Source of the DNA: Methanoregulaceae archaeon
GTDB taxonomy: Bacteria; Armatimonadota; Fimbriimonadia; Fimbriimonadales; Fimbriimonadaceae
DNA: 64,000 nucleotides
NCBI GenBank assembly: GCA_020850325.1
Contig: JADZEW010000024.1
Location: 62,001 to 126,000, forward strand
Reading direction: 5' to 3'
A program made the translations under genes and the position numbers. Below, one piece after another: positions 35,060 through 42,641 of the stretch. How positions within the stretch are numbered: the first letter of the stretch is position 1; each line of letters starts with the position of its first letter. Under the pieces are notes generated by a model. The model did not search any database. It was not told the DNA's origin and worked only from the letters and a program-made list of their open reading frames with translations.

Positions 35060-35089
35060 CCGTCATCCGCCATCCCCCATTCCGCGGGT

Positions 35090-36322
35090 CTAGACCCATT
35101 CTCCCGCCCGCATTAACGGCACCACCGAGCCGTCTCGGAGCACGCCGTCCACGTCTACCTGGCCCGAGCCGATCATCCAATCCACGTGGACGATGCTGTC
35201 GTTCGCGCCCTTCGCGACTCGCTCCTCCGGCGACATCGTGTCGTAGCCGCTCAGGTTTTCGCCGTAGGATGCGCCGAACGCGATGTGCGACGCCGCGTTC
35301 TCATCGTAGAGCGTATTCAGGAACAAGACGCCGGACTGTCCGACCTTACTCGAATGCGGGACCAGTGCCACCTCGCCCAGTCGATTCGCGCTCTCATCGG
35401 TCGCGATCAGCTTCGCGAACGCTTCCTCGCCTTGCTTGGCCCTCACATTGACCGCCGCTCCGTTCACGAACTCCACCTGGATGCCGTCGATGATCTGGCC
35501 GCGCAGGCTGAGCGGCATGGTGCTCGAAACCACACCGTCCACCCGATCCCGATGGGGCATGCAGAACACTTCTTCGGTGGGGATGTTCGGCGAACAGAGG
35601 ATGCCGTTCCGCGCGCGCCCACGGCCGCCTGCCCACACGTGGCCGTCGGCAAGTCCAACCCGCAGATCGGTGCCCGGGCCACGGAAGTGCAGGGCGTCGA
35701 GCTTCATCTCGTCGAGCATCGTGACTCGTGCTTCCAAGTTCTCAGAGTGCGTCCGCCAGGCCGCGACCGGGTCCGCTTCGTGAATCCGGGAGGTTAGGAA
35801 AATCGCGTCCCAAAGCCGTCGCTCCGCCTCATCGGTGGGCAGGTTAGGGAAGACCCGAGATGCCCACGCCGGAGAAGCCGCCCCGATCAACGACCAGTTG
35901 ATCTCGAAGCCGGTGATGATTTCGCTGATAATCCGACGAGCCGCCCCTTGGGCTTTGCTCTGGGTGGCGACCCTTTCGGGCACGACGCTGGAGAGCAGCG
36001 CAGGATCGGAACTAAGGATCCCCAGGCGGGCGGCGTTTTCTCGGTGGGCGTTAGCGACGCCATCGATGAGCCATTGCGGCGCGTACTCGACGGCCTCATC
36101 CGAGCCATCCTCGTAGCGCGCGAGGGTCAGATCGGGGTCCGTGTAGAGGACTTCAACGTTCTTCGCCCCCTGCCGATACGCCTCGCGGGCGATGAGCCGA
36201 GCGAGCGGCGCCGAGGTCAACTCGGCGAAGACGAGCAGTTCCTGGCCGGGAGCAAGAGCGACGCCTTCGGTGACGGCGAGCTTGGCGTAGAGGGCGAGAT
36301 TCTCTTCGAACGTGCGGGACAT
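35090..36322 (-). CDS. M29-family aminopeptidase
   Basis: A 410-residue thermophilic-type (M29) metallo-aminopeptidase that removes N-terminal residues from peptides. Metal-binding and family segments include FRGPGTDLRVGLADGHVW, NIPTEEVFCMPHRDRVDG, LGEVALVPHSSKV, FLNTLYDENAASHIAFGAS and VHVDWMIGSG. ATG 36322 is chosen over an ORF start 24 codons upstream because TAGAAT ends 7 nt before it and family proteins start with this helix. It follows the hicBA module with 34 bp between. Confidence 0.88.
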   Translation of the reverse strand: MSRTFEENLALYAKLAVTEGVALAPGQELLVFAELTSAPLARLIAREAYRQGAKNVEVLYTDPDLTLARYEDGSDEAVEYAPQWLIDGVANAHRENAARLGILSSDPALLSSVVPERVATQSKAQGAARRIISEIITGFEINWSLIGAASPAWASRVFPNLPTDEAERRLWDAIFLTSRIHEADPVAAWRTHSENLEARVTMLDEMKLDALHFRGPGTDLRVGLADGHVWAGGRGRARNGILCSPNIPTEEVFCMPHRDRVDGVVSSTMPLSLRGQIIDGIQVEFVNGAAVNVRAKQGEEAFAKLIATDESANRLGEVALVPHSSKVGQSGVLFLNTLYDENAASHIAFGASYGENLSGYDTMSPEERVAKGANDSIVHVDWMIGSGQVDVDGVLRDGSVVPLMRAGEWV

Positions 36323-36356
36323 GGATGAGATTCTAGCCCGTTCGTGATCCGCGCAC

Positions 36357-36586
36357 CTAGGACCCTCGAAGCGCGGTACGAAACTCATCGACACTGAGCC
36401 CTGCTAAGCGAATGAGGGACCGAAGCGTGCCGCGGTCCAGCGCTCGGTGGTTAGGGACCGAGAGGACGACGCTTGACCCTTGACGCTTGAGGACGATGTG
36501 GCTTCCCGTTTGTCGTGCGAACTGCCAGCCCAGTGTCTCAAAGCGCGGACCGCGTCGGCTCCGCTACAGACGGGTAGTTCGCCCAT
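36357..36586 (-). pseudogene. hicA: HicA-family toxin gene with single-base frameshift
   Basis: The ATG at 36586 overlaps the hicB stop (TGATG) and reads MGELPVCSGADAVRAL. At about 36539-36541 the frame must shift by one missing base to continue ETLGWQFARQTGSHIVLKR, then SVPNHRALDRGTLRSLIRL and AGLSVDEFRTALRGS before a tag at 36357-36359. GSHIVL (catalytic His region) and the GTLRSIL-type helix are HicA hallmarks. Without the shift the protein ends at 60 residues with no HicA fold. A sequencing error remains possible. Confidence 0.8.
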
Positions 36587-36798
36587 CAGGCTGCAACTTC
36601 GACGGTGCGTCGGATCACGGACTCGGGCAAACCGAGCTCGCGCCGAACCTCAAGGCAGGCTTGAATGGCTTCCTTAATGTTCTCCAAGGCCTCTTCTTCG
36701 GTGCGACCCTGACTGACGCAACCCGGAAGCGATGGACACTCAACGACCCACCACCCATCCTCACCAATGGTCAGCTCGACGTCAAACTTCCTGCTCAT
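36586..36798 (-). CDS. hicB: HicB-family antitoxin
   Basis: A 70-residue HicB antitoxin with the partial RNase-H-like fold: MSRKFDVELTIGEDGWWVVE, CPSLPGCVSQGRTEEEALEN and IKEAIQACLEVRREL. It normally binds and silences HicA, an RNase. ATG 36798 is 6 nt after a TATAAT hexamer, so an autoregulated leaderless promoter is likely. A C-terminal DNA-binding helix domain, seen in longer HicB proteins, is absent. The downstream toxin gene is frameshifted. Confidence 0.9.
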   Translation of the reverse strand: MSRKFDVELTIGEDGWWVVECPSLPGCVSQGRTEEEALENIKEAIQACLEVRRELGLPESVIRRTVEVAA

Positions 36799-36832
36799 GG
36801 GTTCATTATACGAACACTCCATAGCGAGGGAT

Positions 36833-37420
36833 TTAAAAGTTAGGCGCCTGGACGCGCGCTAGCAGGTCGTCTGCCCGACCTCGCATCTCGTCCGCTCCGT
36901 CAGTTCCTGAAGGAACCGACTTCAGAATGGCCCTCATGTGTTCAAGAACACGGAACCCAAACAGTCCTTCATCGACGAGGGTGAGGCCGGCACCAACCAG
37001 CTCTAGCGTCTCCTCTGCTGTGCGGCTGGTCATCGCGAGGAGTTCCTCGTACCGTTGTCGCAACCAGGCGATCCCACGCTCTGCCTTGCGGCAGCCCACA
37101 CAGCGAACTGCATCCGCGTGTAGTGGCAGTTGGAGATCCTCATACCAGTGCTTCTGCTCTTCCGCAAAGAAGATGAACTTCCTACCGCAATCGCGACAGA
37201 CTCTCCGGAGATCGAAGTAATACTCGACGGCATAGTGAAACGTGTTCACGTGACGCTCTGGGTCAGCTCGAACACCGGTGTGGGGTATGCGTTCTGGCCC
37301 CGATGCAAGGTATTGCCATCCCCAGTTGTCCAGAGGTTCTAGATCGGTCAGTCGAGGGCCACGACCAAACCGCGGGTGCTCTAGATAATCCGCAAACTCA
37401 TCTGCTTGATCCATGTCCAT
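36833..37420 (-). CDS. zinc-ribbon protein
   Basis: A 195-residue soluble protein. Residues 75-110 hold a probable zinc ribbon with ligands CRDCGRKFIFFAEEQKHWYE and VRCVGCRKAER (two CxxC pairs). The C-terminal 80 residues are helical (RTAEETLELVGAGLTLVDEG). The N-terminus (MDMDQADEFADYLEHPRFG) and the RGPRLTDLEPLDNWGW stretch do not match a family I know. It belongs to the small accessory patch around hicBA. Two neighbouring ATGs (37420, 37414) are possible starts. Confidence 0.65.
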   Translation of the reverse strand: MDMDQADEFADYLEHPRFGRGPRLTDLEPLDNWGWQYLASGPERIPHTGVRADPERHVNTFHYAVEYYFDLRRVCRDCGRKFIFFAEEQKHWYEDLQLPLHADAVRCVGCRKAERGIAWLRQRYEELLAMTSRTAEETLELVGAGLTLVDEGLFGFRVLEHMRAILKSVPSGTDGADEMRGRADDLLARVQAPNF

Positions 37421-37490
37421 ATCGTCTGCCTTTGAAGGTCCGGCGCGGTTTTCACGTCACGAAGTGACGGGCCCGTGCTTGGCCACAGTC

Positions 37491-37898
37491 TCATTCATCA
37501 ACCGCAACGAACTCCATCGCTTGAGCAATCACCCACCCGGTCATTCCGACGCATTCCACCAGATACCACGCCGAGAGTTGGTTGGCCTCGAAGAACCGCT
37601 GTGCGCTCTCGCGAGAGCTGGCCCAGAGACCAGGCCAACCGTACGGAACCGTTTTTGCCAGCTCAGGCTCCAACTCGTCAAAGATCTCCATGGGCGATGC
37701 GGGCTCGAAGTGATGGATGATCGATTGGAGCGCGGAATCATGTTCGAAGCGATAACACTCGACGCCTGAGAAGACAACGTCTGTCCGCTCCCTGTTCTCG
37801 GGAGTGTCGCACAGCGTCCGGAAACGAATCGTCCGCTCTACGCGGTCGACTTCATAGCTGAGAATCTCGTTATCGTGAACTGAGGTCGGCGATTCCAC
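37491..37898 (-). CDS. hypothetical protein, paralogue of the 34.7-kb gene
   Basis: A 135-residue soluble protein, related along its whole length to the one at 34658-35059 (shared VHDN..LSYEV, ERTDV.FSGV, GWPG.WA.SRESA and ISAWYL/LSAWYL blocks). I chose GTG 37898 because TATCCT ends 7 nt upstream and the N-terminus then matches the paralogue; an ORF start at 37967 would add 23 unrelated residues. It is followed by the zinc-ribbon gene after 70 bp. Function unknown. Confidence 0.6.
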   Translation of the reverse strand: MESPTSVHDNEILSYEVDRVERTIRFRTLCDTPENRERTDVVFSGVECYRFEHDSALQSIIHHFEPASPMEIFDELEPELAKTVPYGWPGLWASSRESAQRFFEANQLSAWYLVECVGMTGWVIAQAMEFVAVDE

Positions 37899-37974
37899 TT
37901 TGTTTAGGATACGACGAGCTTGGCGATCCGTTGAACTGTGAGGCGCCGATACCTGGGCAACGCGCAACCTGGGC

Positions 37975-38718
37975 TCAGTTCAACTGCCCCAAGTACAGCT
38001 CAGTAACGTAGTCGAAGCGCACCAACCCATTGTGGGAACAGGACTCAAACAGCTCTTGGAGCCTCGCCATGGAATCTTCGAATGCAGCTCCAGCACGCGG
38101 CCAATAGCTCGATGACAGCGCTCGCCCTTTGAGCCCATCGAGGTCGAGGTCTTGATGATTGGCGAACTCGAACTTGCTGTGACTGAAGAACGACGTCAGT
38201 TGGGCAACGGGGTCGACAAGGCGCGGCGTCGCTCTCCCAGACTGTTCGACGAAGGCATGCGCCAAGGCTCGGTAACCGAGCGAGAACTCGCTGGTGTCTT
38301 GCCGTTCGTTCCACATCAACGCCACCCAGCCACCGGGTCGGAGCACGCGCGTCCACTCCTTACGAACTGCTGTCGCATCGAACCAGTGAAAGGCCTGAGC
38401 GGCGGTGATCAAGTCGACGCTTCTCTCGGGCAGTCCTGTCTCCTCGGCGGTTGTTGCAAAGGATTGAAATCCTGACCGTGTGCCGAGTCGTCGAACAGAC
38501 TCCTCGCGCATCGGTCCATTGGGCTCAACGGCAAAAACGGTGGCGCCGCGATCGAGGAGCAACTCGCTCAGAATCCCCGTGCCGCTACCCGCATCCATAA
38601 CGACCGCGCCAGGCTGCAGCCCGTAATGCGCGAGGTGGTCAAGCGTCGCGGCGGGATACGACGGGCGATAACGGGTGTAGTCTTGGACTCGGTCGGAGAA
38701 TCGCTGGACGTACGCCAT
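37975..38718 (-). CDS. class I SAM-dependent methyltransferase
   Basis: A 247-residue methyltransferase. Motif I is VVMDAGSGTGILSELLLD; FAVEPNGPM follows as the acidic loop, and DLITAAQAFHWFD is motif IV of the UbiE/Coq5-like Methyltransf_11 group. RVLRPGGWVALMW is the post-motif region. The substrate is unknown (small molecule or lipid). The ATG lies 6 nt after TAAACT. Confidence 0.85.
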   Translation of the reverse strand: MAYVQRFSDRVQDYTRYRPSYPAATLDHLAHYGLQPGAVVMDAGSGTGILSELLLDRGATVFAVEPNGPMREESVRRLGTRSGFQSFATTAEETGLPERSVDLITAAQAFHWFDATAVRKEWTRVLRPGGWVALMWNERQDTSEFSLGYRALAHAFVEQSGRATPRLVDPVAQLTSFFSHSKFEFANHQDLDLDGLKGRALSSSYWPRAGAAFEDSMARLQELFESCSHNGLVRFDYVTELYLGQLN

Positions 38719-38746
38719 CGCGAGAGTTTACATTTGTCCGATCTGC

Positions 38747-39613
38747 TTAGCCGTCGCTGCGCCAGATGCGCTTGCGGAACTGCAGCCCACCCTGATACCG
38801 TGCCAGCCTGATCACCACGTAAGGGCTCGTCGCCGTAACCTGAGTGCGCTGTCCTTCGGAGGGCGCCTTTTCCAAGTAGTGCACCACCAATCCGCCGGGC
38901 ACCACTTCGAGCCGATCCACCAGCACATCATAACCGGTGGTACCTCGGGTTCCCAGGTGCATCACGAGGAGCATTTCCGCGCTCCAATCCATATCGTTCG
39001 GGGCACGGCCGGGTTGGCCGATCTGCGACCAGTAAGCCTCGAACTCCTGAGCCGAAGTAATCGCCCGGGTGAACTCACGCGGCCCCCCGCCGATCGTGTC
39101 GGCCAAGTAAGTTCGCCACGAGAACTCGTTGCCCGGCAGGGGAACCTCGCCAGCGCCGGTGCGCTTGCGCCCCTCGAACACAAAGCTCCCCACAGCGTTC
39201 GCACGCTCGACACGCACGATCTCGAACGGTGACGTCATGGCCGTTGTGTTAAACCCACCCGGGGCGGGCGCATTCTCGACGAACGACACCTTGATCTCGC
39301 CCGGCTTCGTGCGCTGCACGGACTGGATGATCACGCGGTAACCGCCGCTGGTCCGCTGGCCCAGATGCACCGCGATCAGGAGTTCCTTGTTGAAGTCGAC
39401 GTCCCGCGGACCGCGTTGCTCCCCGGTGTGTTGCTTCCAGTAGTTGTCGAAAGCCCCCTGGTTCTGAATCACCAAGTTCTGGGCTTGGGTGATCTGCGAC
39501 TGGGTGCCCTGGCGATAGGACCGCCAGACGATGCCGTCGTTGAGGCCCCGCTGGGCATAGCCCAGAGACATCGTGACGATCAGCAACACAACGAAAGCGA
39601 TACGCGAGCGCAT
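38747..39613 (-). CDS. secreted protein with two PrcB-like domains
   Basis: A 288-residue exported protein. MRSRIAFVVLLIVTMSLGYA is a signal peptide. Two copies of the PrcB C-terminal domain follow: residues 30-135 (FDNYWKQHTGEQRGPRDVDF, LLIAVHLGQRTSGGYRVII) and 170-275 (FEAYWSQIGQPGRAPNDMDW, LLVMHLGTRGTTGYDVLVD). PrcB assists the dentilisin protease complex of Treponema, but here no protease gene is adjacent. The domains are usually single; duplication is unusual. Confidence 0.75.
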   Translation of the reverse strand: MRSRIAFVVLLIVTMSLGYAQRGLNDGIVWRSYRQGTQSQITQAQNLVIQNQGAFDNYWKQHTGEQRGPRDVDFNKELLIAVHLGQRTSGGYRVIIQSVQRTKPGEIKVSFVENAPAPGGFNTTAMTSPFEIVRVERANAVGSFVFEGRKRTGAGEVPLPGNEFSWRTYLADTIGGGPREFTRAITSAQEFEAYWSQIGQPGRAPNDMDWSAEMLLVMHLGTRGTTGYDVLVDRLEVVPGGLVVHYLEKAPSEGQRTQVTATSPYVVIRLARYQGGLQFRKRIWRSDG

Positions 39614-39667
39614 ACTCGTTGGACGTCAGGCCGGGCCCAAGGTTACGACTCCAGCTACAATTCGGCG

Positions 39668-40276
39668 ATGGATGTGCTGACCTTGCCGTGGCCGGTGGTC
39701 TTGGGCAGCGCTTCGCCCCGCCGGAGGGAGATTCTCTCGCGCATCGTAGGCGAGTTCGCGGTCGATTCACCGGACATCGACGAGGACGCGCTAACCCGTC
39801 CCGATCCCGTTCGGACGGCTCTAGACCTCGCCTACATGAAGGCCAAAGTGGTCGCCGAAAGACACCCGGAGGCTCTTGTGATCGGGGGCGACACGGTTGT
39901 CGCGGTACCGGACGGCGAAGGATTTATCCAGCTCGCCAAACCCAATGATCGAGACGATGCGATCCGCATGCTGACGATGCTCTCGGGCGGTGAGCACCTG
40001 GTGATCACCGGCGTCTGCCTCATCTGGCCCCAAGGTCTCACGCGCTTCCACGTCACTTCCGGAGTCACCTTCAAGTCGCTGACCCGCGCAGAAATCGAGG
40101 CGTATGTGGATGCTGGCGAGTCGATGGATAAGGCCGGCGCCTATGCCGCGCAGGGCAAGGCTGCGGAGATCATCGCTGGGGTCGACGGGTCGATGACCAA
40201 CGTGATCGGCCTCCCTGAAGATGAGCTTCGCGCCCAGCTTTGGGAGATCGGATACGTTGCATCAGGCAAGCCATGA
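39668..40276 (+). CDS. maf: Maf-family nucleoside triphosphate pyrophosphatase
   Basis: A 202-residue Maf/YhdE-family enzyme that hydrolyses dTTP, UTP or modified nucleotides to monophosphates. VLGSASPRRREIL is the N-terminal signature; PDIDEDALT, VIGGDTVVAVPDGE and the KAGAYAAQGKAA stretch follow. ATG 39668 sits 6 nt after TACAAT, whereas an upstream ORF extension runs through the divergent PrcB gene. The last bases overlap the next gene (ATGA). Confidence 0.92.
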   Translation: MDVLTLPWPVVLGSASPRRREILSRIVGEFAVDSPDIDEDALTRPDPVRTALDLAYMKAKVVAERHPEALVIGGDTVVAVPDGEGFIQLAKPNDRDDAIRMLTMLSGGEHLVITGVCLIWPQGLTRFHVTSGVTFKSLTRAEIEAYVDAGESMDKAGAYAAQGKAAEIIAGVDGSMTNVIGLPEDELRAQLWEIGYVASGKP

Positions 40277-40959
40277 ACGTCCCTCCTTACATCCCACCCC
40301 AGATCGAGATCTCCGGCAACGTGGCCGAGGAGCGCTACGCCGTCCGGGTGGGGTTCGTCAAGAGAGTCACGGTGCTTCACGCTGCCTCGGTGGGTCTCAT
40401 CCTCGCCTTGTCGATGTCGCCCGTGCCCGAGATCTCGTTCCGGTGGGGGCTGGCCGGGGCTGCCTTTTCGCTGCTCGGCCTGAGCTTTGTTCGTGGCATC
40501 GCCAAGCGTTGGCGACACGAGCAGCGCCTCTCGAGCTTCTTCGTGCCGATCATGGTCTTCAGCCTTGCCGTGCTGGTGCGATCGGTGACCATGGATGCCG
40601 GGTGGCCGCTGTGGGCGATTGGCCTGCCCGCGCTGGGCAACCTCATCTACGTCGCGCTTTGCGGTAGGGACTTGAGCTTCACCGGCATGTTCGTGCTGGT
40701 CTCGACGGGCATCTCGGGCTTTGTCCTCTTGATGAGTTGGCTCGAGCCCGGCCAGCAGCCGTACACGCTGCTGTGGCTGGCGATGGTGTCGTACACCGCT
40801 TTCTACACCTACGACTTGGCCGCGCTACAAACCCGCCGTCGACTTGGGCAGGAAGTCGGTGCCGTGCTCGACCTCTACCGTGACACGCTGAACTTCATCA
40901 CGTATCCGATCAGGGTGATCAACCACTGGAGGGCGCACCGCATCTGGTCGCTCCGCTAG
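40273..40959 (+). CDS. Bax-inhibitor-1-like membrane protein
   Basis: A 228-residue membrane protein with about six hydrophobic helices (TVLHAASVGLILALSM, WGLAGAAFSLLGLSFV, LSSFFVPIMVFSLAVLV, GMFVLVSTGISGFVLLM, LLWLAMVSYTAFYTYD). The C-terminal YTAFYTYDLAALQTRR and AVLDLYRDTLNFITYPIRV resemble the BI-1 (TMBIM) 'YD...LY.D..NLF' signature. I therefore suggest the Bax inhibitor-1 superfamily, but the N-terminal half does not match clearly. Translation is coupled to maf. Confidence 0.55.
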   Translation: MNVPPYIPPQIEISGNVAEERYAVRVGFVKRVTVLHAASVGLILALSMSPVPEISFRWGLAGAAFSLLGLSFVRGIAKRWRHEQRLSSFFVPIMVFSLAVLVRSVTMDAGWPLWAIGLPALGNLIYVALCGRDLSFTGMFVLVSTGISGFVLLMSWLEPGQQPYTLLWLAMVSYTAFYTYDLAALQTRRRLGQEVGAVLDLYRDTLNFITYPIRVINHWRAHRIWSLR

Positions 40960-41456
40960 GCGCGGAGCCGCCGCAGCATTTGCTCGAAGACGGGAGTCCA
41001 CTCCTCGCGATACTGGTGACCGTGGGGGAAGGGAATCTCGATCTCCCCGGGCAGCAGCCCCGCGGCCAGCAAGAACGGCTCGAATCGGCCGAGGTCTCCG
41101 GCCAGCCAGATCAGGTCGTGCTCGTCAAACCTTGCTTTGTCGCCGTCGCCGTCAGCGAGCGTCACCGAGAGGCGAGCATCGCCTTCGAGCCACGTTCCGT
41201 TCGACTCCAGCCATTCGCGCAAGATGCTCGGCGGGGCCGTCCAACTCACCGGTTCGGACTGCGAAAGCCCCATCGGCTCGAGCACCTCCAAGGTCAGGGT
41301 GACTGGTGGAGTCAGCGCATCGAGCAAAGCTGCGAGAAGCCTTACCGGATGTTCATCGATGGCAGCGGCGACGGCACCACCATCCACGGGACCGTAGATG
41401 ACGGGGTAGCGATGGGGGTGCCAACCGCCCTCATCGAACACCGACAGCCGATACAT
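40956..41456 (-). CDS. hypothetical protein
   Basis: A 166-residue acidic soluble protein, with no signal peptide. The N-terminus MYRLSVFDEGGWHPHRYPV and the Trp-rich core (EPVSWTAPPSILREWLESNG, DLIWLAGDLGRFEPFLL) are not recognised. ATG 41456 is 7 nt after TATACA. It is convergent with the BI-1-like gene (4-bp 3' overlap) and divergent from the ROK kinase. Confidence 0.55.
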   Translation of the reverse strand: MYRLSVFDEGGWHPHRYPVIYGPVDGGAVAAAIDEHPVRLLAALLDALTPPVTLTLEVLEPMGLSQSEPVSWTAPPSILREWLESNGTWLEGDARLSVTLADGDGDKARFDEHDLIWLAGDLGRFEPFLLAAGLLPGEIEIPFPHGHQYREEWTPVFEQMLRRLRA

Positions 41457-41496
41457 GCCCCGCTGTATACCCGCGCTAGCGGATAAACTCCCGCCA

Positions 41497-42528
41497 ATGG
41501 GTAATCGATACGTGGTCGGAGTCGACCTTGGCGGAACAAATGTCCGCGCATCCGTCTTCGACGAAACCGGGGTTCCGGTCTTGGAGACGCCGGTCGAGCA
41601 ACCCAGCCACGCTCAGGCCGGCACCGCCGGGATCATCGAAGCGATCGCGCGAACGGTTCAGCAGGCGATCAGCCGGGCTTCGGTAACTCCCGAGGCCGTC
41701 GGCATGGCGGTTCCGGGCCACATCGACAACGAGAGCGGAGTGGTCCGATGGTCGCCCAACTTCGGGGAAAGCGTGAACGGCGTGTTCGTTTGCTGGAGGG
41801 ATCAGCCGTTGCGAGAGCCGCTGAGCCGCTATCTGAGCCTGCCCATTGTGATGGGCAATGATGCGAACCTCGCCGCGCTCGGCGAATACCGGTTTGGCTC
41901 CGGCGGCGGGTCGGCGAACTGCCTCGTGATGTTCACCATCGGCACCGGCATCGGCGGCGGCGTCATCATGAGCCCGCGCTCCGTCTTCGGCAAGGCGGAA
42001 GGCCCCTTGATGCTCCTCGGTGGGAATGGCGGCGGCGGTGAACTTGGGCACACCATGGTGATCGCGGGCGGGCTCGACTGCAATGCGGGTAGCTACGGAG
42101 CGCTCGAGGCCTACTGCCAGCGCGACTCTATCGTGAAACGGGCGATCAACCGCCTTCAACGCGGCCGGCCGTCGATCATGCCCGATCTCGTCGAAGGCGA
42201 CCTTAGCAAGATTACGCCCCGCATCATCTCCTTAGCCGCCGAGCAGGGCGATGCGCTCGCCCGCCAGATCTGGCACGAGGTCGGAACCTACCTCGGCGTG
42301 GGAATCGGCAGCATGATCAATGTTTTTGCACCCGACGTCGTCGCGATCGGCGGTCAGATTGCAAAGGCAGGGCCCTGGCTTATGGATGCGGCGCGAGTGT
42401 CGGCGGCCGACAACGCGATCCCCTCGTTGTTCCAGGACGCGAAGATCGTGACCGCCGAGCTGATTGAGCACGCGGGAATGTACGGCGGCGCGGCGATGGC
42501 GCTGGAGGCTCTACGATGGAATCGCTAA
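41497..42528 (+). CDS. ROK-family sugar kinase with degenerate zinc motif
   Basis: A 343-residue ROK-family kinase, probably a glucokinase. The phosphate-1 loop is GVDLGGTNVRASVFD, and catalytic Asp is in GNDANLAALGE. FTIGTGIGGGVI is the phosphate-2 region and ELGHTMV holds the conserved His. The usual CxCGxxGCxE zinc motif is reduced to CNAGSYGALEAYC, so only one of the three cysteines stands at its usual place. ATG 41497 follows TAAACT by 7 nt. An ORF extension upstream would overlap the divergent gene. It overlaps the small gene downstream by 13 bp. Confidence 0.85.
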   Translation: MGNRYVVGVDLGGTNVRASVFDETGVPVLETPVEQPSHAQAGTAGIIEAIARTVQQAISRASVTPEAVGMAVPGHIDNESGVVRWSPNFGESVNGVFVCWRDQPLREPLSRYLSLPIVMGNDANLAALGEYRFGSGGGSANCLVMFTIGTGIGGGVIMSPRSVFGKAEGPLMLLGGNGGGGELGHTMVIAGGLDCNAGSYGALEAYCQRDSIVKRAINRLQRGRPSIMPDLVEGDLSKITPRIISLAAEQGDALARQIWHEVGTYLGVGIGSMINVFAPDVVAIGGQIAKAGPWLMDAARVSAADNAIPSLFQDAKIVTAELIEHAGMYGGAAMALEALRWNR

Positions 42529-42641
42529 CCTTCACTTGCGAGGTCGTCGAGATCGACGGCGGGCGGAAGGCCTACATTTACACCTTCGAGGGCACGCCGG
42601 ATGAGCAAGAGGTGTTGAAGAGTACGGAGGACGAATCTTGA
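42516..42641 (+). CDS. 41-residue small protein between ROK kinase and nadA
   Basis: ATG 42516 has a GGAGG site at 42504-42508 (7-nt spacing) within the ROK kinase gene, and the frame reads MESLTFTCEVVEIDGGRKAY, IYTFEGTPDEQEVL then KSTEDES before a tga at 42639-42641. It overlaps the ROK 3' end (13 bp) and the nadA TTG start (4 bp), a tight coupling at both sides. The composition is acidic, with two beta-like strands. I do not recognise it. It is a plausible real small protein, or a coupling ORF for nadA. Confidence 0.55.
   Translation: MESLTFTCEVVEIDGGRKAYIYTFEGTPDEQEVLKSTEDES

Noticed and set aside
41455-41496. upstream extension of the ROK kinase
   Set aside because: It would overlap the divergent gene start; TAAACT at 7 nt supports ATG 41497.
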